Positions 32,678 through 40,911 of a stretch of DNA of 64,000 bases are shown piece by piece. Source of the DNA: Streptomyces humi (GTDB taxonomy: Bacteria > Actinomycetota > Actinomycetes > Streptomycetales > Streptomycetaceae). A program made the translations under genes and the position numbers. The DNA lies in the NCBI RefSeq assembly GCF_001005085.2, contig NZ_LBMU02000079.1, forward strand, positions 102,389 through 166,388, in the 5' to 3' direction. Below the pieces are notes generated by a model, which was not told where the DNA came from, did not search any database, and worked only from the letters and a program-made list of their open reading frames with translations. Numbering within the stretch: the stretch's first letter is position 1; every line of letters begins with the position of its first letter.

Positions 32678-33562
32678 TCAGAGGGGTCGCAGGGACCGCA
32701 GCTTGTCCGGGTTGCGGATGACGTGGACAGCCCGGACCAGACCGTCGGCGACGTCCAGCTGGACCACGCTGTCGGGCCTGTCCCCGGCCAGCAGGAGGAC
32801 GGCGAAGCCGCCGTTGACCTCCATGGGCCGGAAGGACAGCCCGGCCCCTTCCTTGCGGGCCACGCCGACGAGGAACCGGCCGACCTTGACGGGGGTGTCG
32901 ATGACGCGGAGTGCCGCCGTGGCCTTGCCGCCGCCGTCGCTCACCAGGCGGACGTCCGGCGCGAGCAGCGACATCAGCCCCTCCAGATCGCCCTCGGCAG
33001 CGGCGGCGAGGAACCGCTCGGTGAGGTCCCGACGCTGGGCCGGGTCCACCGCGTAGCGCGGCCGCCGTTCGTCGACGTGGCGCCGGGCGCGGCCGGCGAG
33101 CTGGCGCACCGCGGCCTCGCCCCGGTCGAGCATGGCGGCGATCTCGGCGTGCGGGTAGCCGAAGGCCTCGCGCAGCACGAACACCGCGCGCTCCAGGGGC
33201 GACAGCGATTCGAGGACGACGAGGACCGCGAGCGAGACGGAGTCGGCCAGCTCGGCCCGTTCCGCGGTGTCGGGCGCGGTGGCGCCGAAGTCGGTGACGT
33301 ACGGCTCGGGCAGCCAGGGCCCGACATAGCTCTCGCCTCGCGTCCGGATCTGCCGGAGCCGGTCGATGGCGAGCCGGGTGGTGACGCGCACGAGGTAGCC
33401 GCGGGGCTCGCGCACCTCGCCCCGGTCGCCGCCGGACCAGCGCAGCCAGGCGTCCTGGACCACGTCCTCCGCGTCGGCCACCCGGCCGAGCATGCGGTAG
33501 GCGACTCCCATGAGGACGGGACGGTGTTCCTCGAAGACATCGGTGAGGGTGTCGGTGGTCAC
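32678..33562 (-). CDS. ECF41-type RNA polymerase sigma factor with SnoaL-like C-terminal domain
   Basis: 294 residues. Sigma region 2 (RPVLMGVAYRMLGRVADAEDVVQDAWLRW), region 4 (LSPLERAVFVLREAFGYPHAEIAAMLDRGEAAVRQLAGRARRHV), then a C-terminal extension (about 175-294) with the DGGGK motif and final NPDKL that define ECF41, where this domain controls sigma activity in place of an anti-sigma factor. GTG 33562 chosen; no upstream in-frame start. Divergent from an alpha/beta hydrolase. ECF41 factors usually control an adjacent oxidoreductase or hydrolase, so that gene is a likely target. Confidence 0.92.
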   Translation of the reverse strand: MTTDTLTDVFEEHRPVLMGVAYRMLGRVADAEDVVQDAWLRWSGGDRGEVREPRGYLVRVTTRLAIDRLRQIRTRGESYVGPWLPEPYVTDFGATAPDTAERAELADSVSLAVLVVLESLSPLERAVFVLREAFGYPHAEIAAMLDRGEAAVRQLAGRARRHVDERRPRYAVDPAQRRDLTERFLAAAAEGDLEGLMSLLAPDVRLVSDGGGKATAALRVIDTPVKVGRFLVGVARKEGAGLSFRPMEVNGGFAVLLLAGDRPDSVVQLDVADGLVRAVHVIRNPDKLRSLRPL

Positions 33563-33763
33563 GGCACCATCCCATCCGACACGTTCCCGCCTGTCCAGGC
33601 GGAATCGGCCCGGACACCGGACCTGCCGCCCAGAATGGTCCGCGGGCCGCCGGCGGCCGAAGGGCTGCCGGGCGCGACACGCCCCACCGGGGACTACCCG
33701 CCAGTAGCAATTGCTGACAAGCTGTCTACGGCGTCCGCCGAAGCCGCCAGACGAGGAGTCCCC

Positions 33764-34594
33764 ATGTCCGCCACCGTCTCCTTCAAGGTCGCGACCCCGC
33801 ACGGTCAGCAGGACGTGACCGTCTCCTACGCGCGCGTGGGCCGCGGTGAACCCCTGGTGCTGATCCACGGCATAGGGCATCACCGGCAGGCCTGGGACCC
33901 GGTGGTGGACATCCTCGCGACCGAGCGGGACGTGATCGCCGTGGACCTGCCCGGCTTCGGCGCCTCCCCCGGCCTGCCCGCCGGCCTCACCTACGACCTG
34001 CCGACCACCAACGCCGTGCTGGGCGCCCTGTTCGAGGCGCTGGAGCTGGACCGGCCGCACGTGGCGGGCAACTCGCTCGGCGGGCTGCTGGCCCTGGAAC
34101 TGGGCCGCGAGAAGCTCGTACGGTCCGTCACCGCGCTCTCCCCGGCCGGGTTCTGGTCGCAGGCCGAGCGGCGCTACGCCTTCAGTGTGCTCATCGCCAT
34201 GCGCCGGATCGCGGAGCGCCTGCCGCTCCCGCTCGTGGAGAAGCTGTCCCGGACGGCCGCCGGGCGGACGGCCCTGACGAGCACCATCTACGCCCGTCCG
34301 GCGCGCCGTTCACCCGAGGCCGTGGTCGCCGAGACCGTCGCGCTCGCGCGGGCCACCGGGTTCGCCGACACCCTGCGGGCGGGCGCCGCCGTCCAGTTCA
34401 CCGACGACATCCCCGGCGTGCCGGTGACCGTGGGCTGGGGCACCCGGGACCTGCTGCTGGTGCGCCGCCAGGGCGTCCGCGCCAAGCAGATCATTCCCAA
34501 GGCCCGGCTGATCCGGCTGCCCGGCTGCGGCCACTGCCCGATGAACGACGACCCGGCCCTGGTCGCCCGCGTCATCCTGGACGGCAGCCGCTGA
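33764..34594 (+). CDS. Alpha/beta hydrolase
   Basis: 276 residues: oxyanion LVLIHGIGHHRQAWDPV, DLPGFGASP, nucleophile Ser in VAGNSLGGLLALEL, and C-terminal His in LPGCGHCPMNDDP with an acidic residue in VTVGWGTRDLLL. No signal peptide. The ATG at 33764 follows CGAGGAG. It lies 201 bp from the divergent ECF41 sigma gene. Likely an esterase or haloperoxidase-like enzyme; substrate unknown. Confidence 0.9.
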   Translation: MSATVSFKVATPHGQQDVTVSYARVGRGEPLVLIHGIGHHRQAWDPVVDILATERDVIAVDLPGFGASPGLPAGLTYDLPTTNAVLGALFEALELDRPHVAGNSLGGLLALELGREKLVRSVTALSPAGFWSQAERRYAFSVLIAMRRIAERLPLPLVEKLSRTAAGRTALTSTIYARPARRSPEAVVAETVALARATGFADTLRAGAAVQFTDDIPGVPVTVGWGTRDLLLVRRQGVRAKQIIPKARLIRLPGCGHCPMNDDPALVARVILDGSR

Positions 34595-34730
34595 CGGACG
34601 GCGGCCGACGCCCCGTCACCTCCGGCAGCCGGCCGGTCACCCGCCCCGTGCGCCCGGCCTCCCGCGTCCGCGAGGTGACCGGGCGGACCGCGCGCCGGGC
34701 CCGTCGGTGCCCTCGCTCTTCTCCAGTGCG

Positions 34731-34811
34731 CCCGGAGCCGCACCGACCGCACCGCCACCCGGAGCCGCACCGACCGCACCGCCACCCGGAGCCGCACCGA
34801 ACGCACCGCCA
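34731..34811. repeat. 27-bp tandem repeat, three units
   Basis: Units start at 34731, 34758 and 34785, each beginning CCCGGAGCCGCACCGA and ending CGCACCGCCA; the third differs at one base. A multiple of three, but the frames across it (PGAAPTAPP on plus, GGGAVGAAP on minus) do not belong to a credible gene. Confidence 0.9.
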
Positions 34812-34876
34812 CCCACCCACCCCGGAATCCCTCCTGGCGGCGGCACCCGGCGGGTGACGGCCCGCGCGTGGTCAGA

Positions 34877-34898
34877 GTTCACCCGTGGTTTCCGTGTG
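34877..34898 (+). promoter_or_regulatory. Candidate PHO box upstream of phoD
   Basis: Two adjacent 11-nt units, GTTCACCCGTG (34877-34887) and GTTTCCGTGTG (34888-34898), fit the Streptomyces PhoP direct-repeat unit (GTTCACC core, 11-nt period). The site is 66 bp before the phosphatase start. The second unit is a weaker match. Confidence 0.5.
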
Positions 34899-34963
34899 CG
34901 CCGCGACGCCCCAGTAGTTGTGGCGGTGCACATTGGCCGGATCCCGTCCTGGAGGCCCTTCCC

Positions 34964-36544
34964 ATGTCCCTTTCGCTCCCCGGCCGCCGCAGCGTGCTGC
35001 GCGGCTCCCTCGCCGCGTCGGCGGCCCTGGCCCTGCCCACGGCGCTCGGTTCGGCGCCGGCGTTCGCACTGTCCGGGCGGCCCCGCGCGGACTGGGGCGT
35101 GCAGGCGGGCGACGTGACCGCCGACTCCGGCCTGGTGTGGGTCCGTTCGGACCGGCCGGCCCGGATGATCGTGGAGACCTCGGCCACCGAGTCGTTCCGC
35201 CACGCCCGCAGGTGGCACGGCCCGCTGCTCGGCGCCGGCAGCGACTTCACCGGTACCACCAGGCTGCACGGACTGCCGTCCGGCGAGCAGATCCACTACC
35301 GCGTGCTGCTCGCCGACCCCGACGACCCGCGCCGCACCGGCGAGCCGGTCGCCGGCACCTTCCGCACCGCGTCCACGCGCCGCCGCCAGGGCGTGCGGTT
35401 CGTGTGGTCCGGCGACCTGGCCGGGCAGGGCTGGGGCATCGACGAGTCCATCGGCGGTTACCGCATCTTCGACGCGATGGCGAAGGTGGACCCCGACTTC
35501 TTCCTGTGCAGCGGCGACAACATCTACGCCGACGGTGTGATCTCGGCGACGCAGGCGCTGCCCGACGGCAGCCTGTACCGCAACGTCACCTCCGAGGCGA
35601 AGTCGCACGTCGCCGTCACCCTGGACGACTTCCGCGGCAACTTCCGCTACAACCTGCTGGACCGGGCGCTGCGCCGGTTCAACGCCCAGGTGCCGAACGT
35701 CATCCAGTGGGACGACCACGAGGTCCGCAACAACTGGTACCCGGGCGAGGTCATCGGCACCGGCACCGCCTATCCCGCCGGCACCGAGCTGGACGACATG
35801 GCGGTGCGGTCCCGGCAGGCGTTCTCCGAGTACTTCCCGATCTCCACGATCAGCGGCCGTCCCGACGGCCGGATCTACCGCGTCCACCACCACGGTCCGC
35901 TCCTCGACGTGTTCGTGCTCGACATGCGGACCTACCGCAACGCCAACTCCCCCGACGACCAGACGACCGACCCGCAGGGCATCCTCGGCGCCGAGCAGCT
36001 GGAGTGGCTGAAGCGCGAGCTGTCCCGGTCGCGTGCGGTGTGGAAGGTCATCGCCGCGGACATGCCGCTCGGGCTGGTCGTGCCCGACCCGGTCGAGGGC
36101 AAGGCGAACTTCGAGGCCGTCGCCCAGGGCGACCCGGGTGCCCCGCTCGGCCGGGAGTTGCAGATCGCGGAGCTGCTGCGGCACGTCAAGCACCGGAAGA
36201 TCACCGGCACGGTGTGGCTGACGGCCGACGTGCACCACACCTCGGCACAGCACTACGACCCGTCGCGGGCCGCGTTCAAGGACTTCGCGCCGTTCTGGGA
36301 GTTCGTCTCGGGTCCGCTGAACGCCGGCGCGTTCCCGGCCAGCGCACTGGACGGCACGTTCGGACCCGACCGGGTGTTCGTCAAGGCGCCGACCGCCTCG
36401 AACGTGTCACCCGCCGAGGGCTACCAGTTCTTCGGCGAGGTCGACATCGACGGCGACAGCGGGGAACTGACGGTGCGTCTGCGGGAGTACGACGGCACCG
36501 TGCTGTTCACCCGGACGCTTCAGCCGGGCCGGGTCGGCCAGTAA
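34964..36544 (+). CDS. phoD: Tat-exported alkaline phosphatase/phosphodiesterase, PhoD family
   Basis: 526 residues. A twin-arginine signal (PGRRSVLRGSLAASAALALPTALGSAPAFA, about 7-37) and a PhoD metallophosphatase domain: FVWSGDLAGQGWGI, FFLCSGDNIYADG, VIQWDDHEVRNNW and WLTADVHHTSAQHYDP supply the Ca2+/Fe3+ ligands. PhoD enzymes release phosphate from mono- and diesters, including teichoic acids, outside the cell. ATG 34964 follows GGAGG. The candidate PHO box implies induction at low phosphate. A hairpin follows. Confidence 0.92.
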   Translation: MSLSLPGRRSVLRGSLAASAALALPTALGSAPAFALSGRPRADWGVQAGDVTADSGLVWVRSDRPARMIVETSATESFRHARRWHGPLLGAGSDFTGTTRLHGLPSGEQIHYRVLLADPDDPRRTGEPVAGTFRTASTRRRQGVRFVWSGDLAGQGWGIDESIGGYRIFDAMAKVDPDFFLCSGDNIYADGVISATQALPDGSLYRNVTSEAKSHVAVTLDDFRGNFRYNLLDRALRRFNAQVPNVIQWDDHEVRNNWYPGEVIGTGTAYPAGTELDDMAVRSRQAFSEYFPISTISGRPDGRIYRVHHHGPLLDVFVLDMRTYRNANSPDDQTTDPQGILGAEQLEWLKRELSRSRAVWKVIAADMPLGLVVPDPVEGKANFEAVAQGDPGAPLGRELQIAELLRHVKHRKITGTVWLTADVHHTSAQHYDPSRAAFKDFAPFWEFVSGPLNAGAFPASALDGTFGPDRVFVKAPTASNVSPAEGYQFFGEVDIDGDSGELTVRLREYDGTVLFTRTLQPGRVGQ

Positions 36545-36563
36545 CTCCCGTACGCTCGACACA

Positions 36564-36600
36564 GGGCCGCGTACCGGCGTCATCCCCCGGTGCGCGGCCC
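36564..36600 (+). terminator. Hairpin downstream of phoD
   Basis: GGGCCGCGTACCGG (36564-36577) pairs with 36587-36600 (13 of 14 pairs plus one G-U) around a 9-nt loop, 20 bp after the phoD stop. Probable intrinsic terminator without a T-run. Confidence 0.75.
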
Positions 36601-36717
36601 CCGTCGTCTCCGCGGTCGGGCTCTCGGCGACCTGCGGACACCTCCCGAACTCGGCCGCCCTCACAGCGTTCTAGCTGGTCAGAGGGATTGTCAGTGGTCG
36701 CCTCTACGGTTTTTCCC

Positions 36718-38157
36718 ATGACGCGATCTTCACAGGCCGTGGCCTATCGCCGACCCTCCGTGCTGCGCTCCGCCGCCGACGGACGCCGTCTCGGGCTCGA
36801 GACCTCACGGGGTGCGACGCCCACCGGGGTCGAGGACCATCCGCGGTTCTTCACGGGCTTTCTGACCTCTCCCCAGGAGGCGGCCGCCGGGCTGCTGGCG
36901 GTGGCCGACGTGGCGGCGGCCCGGTACTACCAGCCGCAGCTGCGTGCCTCGCTGGACCCGGTGGTCACGGGCAACGGCGACCGGCTGCGCTTCGAGTCGT
37001 TCTCGGGCTGCGGTGGGGTGTACGCCCGGCTGGACGTGCTCGGACCGGGCCTGGAAGGCGGCGAGGTGGGGCACGGGACGACGAACGTCGACGTCAACAA
37101 CCCGCTGCGGGACGCGCTCTCCCGGATCGGCACCGACGATCCGCTGCATCTCCGGGTCGGCCCGGAGGAGTTGGCGGTCACCACCCTGGACGGACCGGTC
37201 GTGGAGAAGAAGGTCCCGCTCCCGGACCGCTGGCTGCGCGGCTTCGCGGAGGCCCAGGTCATAGCGGCCGGGTTCGAGCAGCGGGCCGAGCTTCCGGCGG
37301 CCGAGGCGGTGCGGTTCCTGCGCTCGCTGCACCGCGCCGGCACGGCTCGGCGGGGCGCGGCAGGACCCGGCTGGGTGGTGCCGGCGGGGCGGGGGCTGCG
37401 GCCGACGACCCGCCCGGTGCCGGGCGCGGTGTGCCTGCCCGGCCCGGAGCGGCTGGCCGCGCTCCAGCGCGTCCTGCGACATGCGACGGCCCTGCGGGTC
37501 TACGGCCCGCCGGGCGCGCTCGCGGCCGCCGGCACGGCCGCCGCCTGGGAGGTGGTGCTGCCGGGCATGCGGCTGACGCTGACCCTCTCGCCCGACACCG
37601 CGCGCGGGTTCTCCGGCGAGGGCGGGGTGCTGGACGCGCTCGCCACCGACGAGGCCGGCGAGGACGCGGAGCTGATCGCGGTACTGCTGGCCTGGGAACC
37701 CCGGGTGGACGTCGCCGACCTGGCCGCCTCCTCCGGGCTCACCCCGGAGCGGGTCCGCGCGGCACTGGTCCGGCTCGGCACCTCGGGGCGGGTCGGCTAC
37801 GACACGGCGGAGGCCGCCTACTTCCACCGTGAACTGCCGTACGACGCCGGGCGCGTGGAGCGGCACAACCCGCGGCTGCGGTCCGCCCGGGCGCTGGTGG
37901 CCGCGGGCGCGGTGACCGTGGACGGCGCCGTGGGCACGGTGACCGCCGAGGACGGTCATGCGCACCGGGTGCGGGACGCGGCGGGGGTGCTGAGTTGCAG
38001 TTGCCTGTGGTGGGCGAAGTACCGGGGCGGGCGCGGTCCGTGCAAGCACGCGCTGGCGGTGCGGATGGTGCGGCGGGGCGCGGCGCCTGGCGGGGACACG
38101 GCGGGGCGCGAGGCGGCGGGACAGGACATGGCGGGGATCGGCGGGGGTGCGCGATGA
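36718..38157 (+). CDS. SWIM zinc-finger protein
   Basis: 479 residues. The C-terminal SWIM motif CxC-x12-CxH is complete: Cys427, Cys429, Cys442 and His444 in SCSCLWWAKYRGGRGPCKHALAV. The rest is a soluble protein with a possible winged-helix-like stretch before the motif (LAASSGLTPERVRAALVRLGTSGRVGYDTAEAAYFHRELP). SWIM domains bind DNA or protein. It overlaps the DUF6493 gene by 4 bp (ATGA). The E. coli yeh locus also places a SWIM protein beside large helical proteins, but its AAA and VWA partners are not present here. Function unknown. Confidence 0.87.
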   Translation: MTRSSQAVAYRRPSVLRSAADGRRLGLETSRGATPTGVEDHPRFFTGFLTSPQEAAAGLLAVADVAAARYYQPQLRASLDPVVTGNGDRLRFESFSGCGGVYARLDVLGPGLEGGEVGHGTTNVDVNNPLRDALSRIGTDDPLHLRVGPEELAVTTLDGPVVEKKVPLPDRWLRGFAEAQVIAAGFEQRAELPAAEAVRFLRSLHRAGTARRGAAGPGWVVPAGRGLRPTTRPVPGAVCLPGPERLAALQRVLRHATALRVYGPPGALAAAGTAAAWEVVLPGMRLTLTLSPDTARGFSGEGGVLDALATDEAGEDAELIAVLLAWEPRVDVADLAASSGLTPERVRAALVRLGTSGRVGYDTAEAAYFHRELPYDAGRVERHNPRLRSARALVAAGAVTVDGAVGTVTAEDGHAHRVRDAAGVLSCSCLWWAKYRGGRGPCKHALAVRMVRRGAAPGGDTAGREAAGQDMAGIGGGAR

Positions 38158-40811
38158 GTGCGGTGCTGGAAGCGGTGCGGGCGGGGCGCGCGGGCGAGAC
38201 GGCGCTGCTGCTGACGAAGCTGCCGGACGCCGAACGGCGTGCGCTGGTGCCCGAGTTGCAGAAACTGCGCAAGGAGATCCGGGCCACCTCGTGGGCGGAG
38301 CGGAACGAACGGATGTACCCGGCGCTCCAGGTGGCTGGAGCGATGTGCCACACCGGAGCGGCCGCGGCGGCGACCTGGATCGCCGGGGCGGACATGCGCT
38401 GGCGGCAGGCACCGGTGGAGACCCTGCTCAAGGCGCTGGCCGACCGGGACACCGGCTGGCAGGCCGACGTGGCCCGCCGGCTGGCCGCGCGGCCGGTCTC
38501 GGCGGACGTCCCCTTCGAGCTGATGGCGGGGCTGGTGCGCCGCTCGGGGTGCGAGGTACCGGTCACGGAGGCCTACGTGGTCGGCTGGGTACGGCACGTG
38601 GGTCACACCTGGGGGCGCCTCTCCCTCGTCGAGCGGCTGCGCGCCGAGCCGGATCTGGCGGCGCTGGTGAACGGGCTGTTCGAGCTCTCCGATCTCGCCG
38701 AGGTCCGCTGGCTGTTCGGCGACGGGCCCGGTTCGTGGCAGAGCTCCCTGGCCGAGCTCGCCCACGCGGGCACCCTGGACCGCCGGGCGGTCCTCGACGC
38801 GTGCGTCGCCCGGCTGCTGCGCGGCGGCGGCCCGACCGACCACCGGGTCTTCCTGCCGCTGCTGGTCCAGCTCGCCCCGAACCGGGACGAGGAGCGGGCC
38901 CGCGTCGCCGACTGGACGTCCCTGGCGCGTGACGCCGTCTCGCCCGTCGCCGCGCATGCCCAGTCCGTGCTGGCCGCCCTGGCCCTCGACGGCGTCCTGA
39001 CCCCGCGGCAGCTGGCGGAAGCCTCCGAGGGGCTGCTGTTCCGGGCCGAGAAGAAGCTGGTCCGGGCCCAGCTGGTGCTCCTCGGCAAGGTGCTCGGCCG
39101 CGAGCCGTCCACGGCCCCGGAGCTGCTGCCGGCGGTGGCGCAGGCGTTCGGCCACGAGGACACCCAGGTGCAGGAGCGCGCGCTGAAGCTGGTCGAACGG
39201 CACGCCGGGCGGCTGGACGAGGACGCCGCGGCGCGGTCGGCGGTCGCCGCCGCGGTCGGGCAGCTCAGTCCGGCCCTGCGCGTCCGGGCGGCCGCCGTGC
39301 TGGGTCTCGCGCCCGGACCGGAACCCGAGGCGTACCAGGAGGTGCTGCCGCCGGCCCCGGAACCGCTGCGGCTCGCACCGGCACCGGATTCGGCGCTGGA
39401 ACTCGCCGAGGAGGTGGGGGCGTTGCTGGCGTCCGGCGGGGACGTCGCCGCGTTCGAGCGGGCGCTGGACGGTCTGGCCCGGCACGCCCACCGGGACCAG
39501 GACGCGTTGCGGGAGGCGCTCGAACCGACGGCGGCCACCCGCTGGTGGCGGCAGCCCGAGGCCCATCGCCGGTCGCACGCCGAGGAGTACTTCGGCCCCA
39601 CCCGGCGTGGCCTCCTCGACACCGAGGACGGCCTGGAACTGGTCCTGGCCACGCTGTACGGGGTCGTGAGCACGGCCACCCTGCTCGCCGCGCAGCAGCG
39701 CGGGCCGGCCGATCACGAGTGCCCGCGCCACGGGTTCTCCCGGGTCCTCGACGTCCGGTTCCGTGAACTGGCCTACCGGATACGGACGGATCCGCAGCCG
39801 CTGCTGCTGGCCACCCCGTCGTGGAGCACCGGTCTCCTGGAGCCGGACGAACTGGTCGACCGGCTGGACGCCTACCGTCGTCTCGGCGCGCGGGCCGGCG
39901 AAGCCGACTTCGCGCAGGCGCTGCTGCGGGTGCGGCGCGAGGACCGGGCGACGGCCCTGGCGGCCGCCGGGCGCGCGAGGTGCCTCGGCACGCCGGAGGG
40001 CGAGCGCCTGGCCCACTGGCTGTCCGCCGGTGGCCCCGCCCTGCCCACGTCCGCGCGCCGCACGTCGGGCCCGCGCATCCTGGTCGAGTCGGGTGAGGTC
40101 CTGGAGGTCCAGCTGCACTTCCCCGAGGCGTTCCGGCGGCTCGGCCGGCCGGTCACCGTCTCCGACCAGCGCCGGTACTGCTACCACTGGGTCCAGGAGA
40201 ACCACGGGACCTGGCTGGCCACCCTGCCGGAACAGCGCGAACTGGTGGCCGTGCGGCTGCTGCCCGACCTCGCCGAGGCCGCCGTGGACGACCAGCGGGG
40301 CACGGCCGCGGCGCTGCCGCTGCTCGCCGAGTCCGGCGGCGCGGCGGGCGAGAGCACGCACCTGTGCGTGGCCTACGGCCTGGGCGCCCGGCATCCGGAG
40401 GACCGGCTGGCCGCGGTGGACGCGCTGCTGGTGCTCGCCGCCCGTGGACAGCTCGACGCCCAGCGGCTCGGCGCCGACCTGGGCCAACTGGTGCGGCGCG
40501 GTGCGGTCAAGCCGCTGCGGCTGGCCGAGTCGGCCCGGACGGCGGCGGCCACCGGGGCGAACACGACGATATGGGAGATGCTCCGGTACACCCTGCCCGT
40601 CCTGCTCGCCGACCTCGCGACCGCGGGCACCCCGGGTTCGGCCCGCGGGCTCGGGGAGTTGCTCTCGGTCGCGGCCGAGTGCGCCGAGCGGACCGGGGCA
40701 CACGGCGAGCTGCCCCATCTCTCCGGGGCGGCGGCGCGGCGCGGTTCGTCCCGGCTGACGGTCCAGGCCCGACGGCTGCGGGACGCGCTGGCCGAACCGG
40801 TGGCCGCCTGA
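38154..40811 (+). CDS. Large helical-repeat protein, DUF6493-type, partner of SWIM protein
   Basis: 885 residues, Leu/Ala/Arg-rich and helical throughout, with HEAT-like repeats (for example TELLPAVAQAFGHEDTQVQERALKLVERHAGRLDEDAAARSAVAAAVGQLSPALRVRAAAVLGLAP). No catalytic motif, signal peptide or membrane segment seen. It overlaps the SWIM gene by 4 bp and is its obligate-looking partner, probably a scaffold in a complex. The DUF6493 assignment is from memory of the usual SWIM neighbour. Confidence 0.75.
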   Translation: MSAVLEAVRAGRAGETALLLTKLPDAERRALVPELQKLRKEIRATSWAERNERMYPALQVAGAMCHTGAAAAATWIAGADMRWRQAPVETLLKALADRDTGWQADVARRLAARPVSADVPFELMAGLVRRSGCEVPVTEAYVVGWVRHVGHTWGRLSLVERLRAEPDLAALVNGLFELSDLAEVRWLFGDGPGSWQSSLAELAHAGTLDRRAVLDACVARLLRGGGPTDHRVFLPLLVQLAPNRDEERARVADWTSLARDAVSPVAAHAQSVLAALALDGVLTPRQLAEASEGLLFRAEKKLVRAQLVLLGKVLGREPSTAPELLPAVAQAFGHEDTQVQERALKLVERHAGRLDEDAAARSAVAAAVGQLSPALRVRAAAVLGLAPGPEPEAYQEVLPPAPEPLRLAPAPDSALELAEEVGALLASGGDVAAFERALDGLARHAHRDQDALREALEPTAATRWWRQPEAHRRSHAEEYFGPTRRGLLDTEDGLELVLATLYGVVSTATLLAAQQRGPADHECPRHGFSRVLDVRFRELAYRIRTDPQPLLLATPSWSTGLLEPDELVDRLDAYRRLGARAGEADFAQALLRVRREDRATALAAAGRARCLGTPEGERLAHWLSAGGPALPTSARRTSGPRILVESGEVLEVQLHFPEAFRRLGRPVTVSDQRRYCYHWVQENHGTWLATLPEQRELVAVRLLPDLAEAAVDDQRGTAAALPLLAESGGAAGESTHLCVAYGLGARHPEDRLAAVDALLVLAARGQLDAQRLGADLGQLVRRGAVKPLRLAESARTAAATGANTTIWEMLRYTLPVLLADLATAGTPGSARGLGELLSVAAECAERTGAHGELPHLSGAAARRGSSRLTVQARRLRDALAEPVAA

Positions 40812-40847
40812 GCCACTAGTAAAAACATCAACAAAAGGAACATAAGC

Positions 40848-40880
40848 ATGCTTTACCCATCGGTCACAGAGCGTTCGTGA
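40848..40880 (+). CDS. Possible 10-residue leader peptide upstream of ACT-GNAT gene
   Basis: ATG 40848 follows a strong AAAAGGAA site (40833-40840) at 7-nt spacing and opens a short frame MLYPSVTERS ending at TGA 40878-40880, 31 bp before the ACT-GNAT start. The region 40815-40860 is unusually A+T rich for this genome. It could be a regulatory uORF; too short to judge by sequence alone. Confidence 0.35.
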   Translation: MLYPSVTERS

Positions 40881-40911
40881 TCACGCAACACCCTTCCTTC
40901 ACAGTGGCTGC

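Larger units (their letters stand above)
34595..34963. other. Intergenic region before phoD: 27-bp repeat and PHO box
   Basis: 369 bp with no supported gene. It contains a 27-bp tandem repeat (34731-34811), a candidate PHO box (34877-34898) and the phoD ribosome-binding site GGAGG (34951-34955). Open frames on both strands in the repeat encode only Pro/Ala/Gly runs. Confidence 0.65.

Noticed and set aside
34918..36717. N-terminal extension of the SWIM protein across phoD
   Set aside because: It is antisense-frame shadow of phoD; the SWIM protein starts naturally at ATG 36718 after the phoD terminator.
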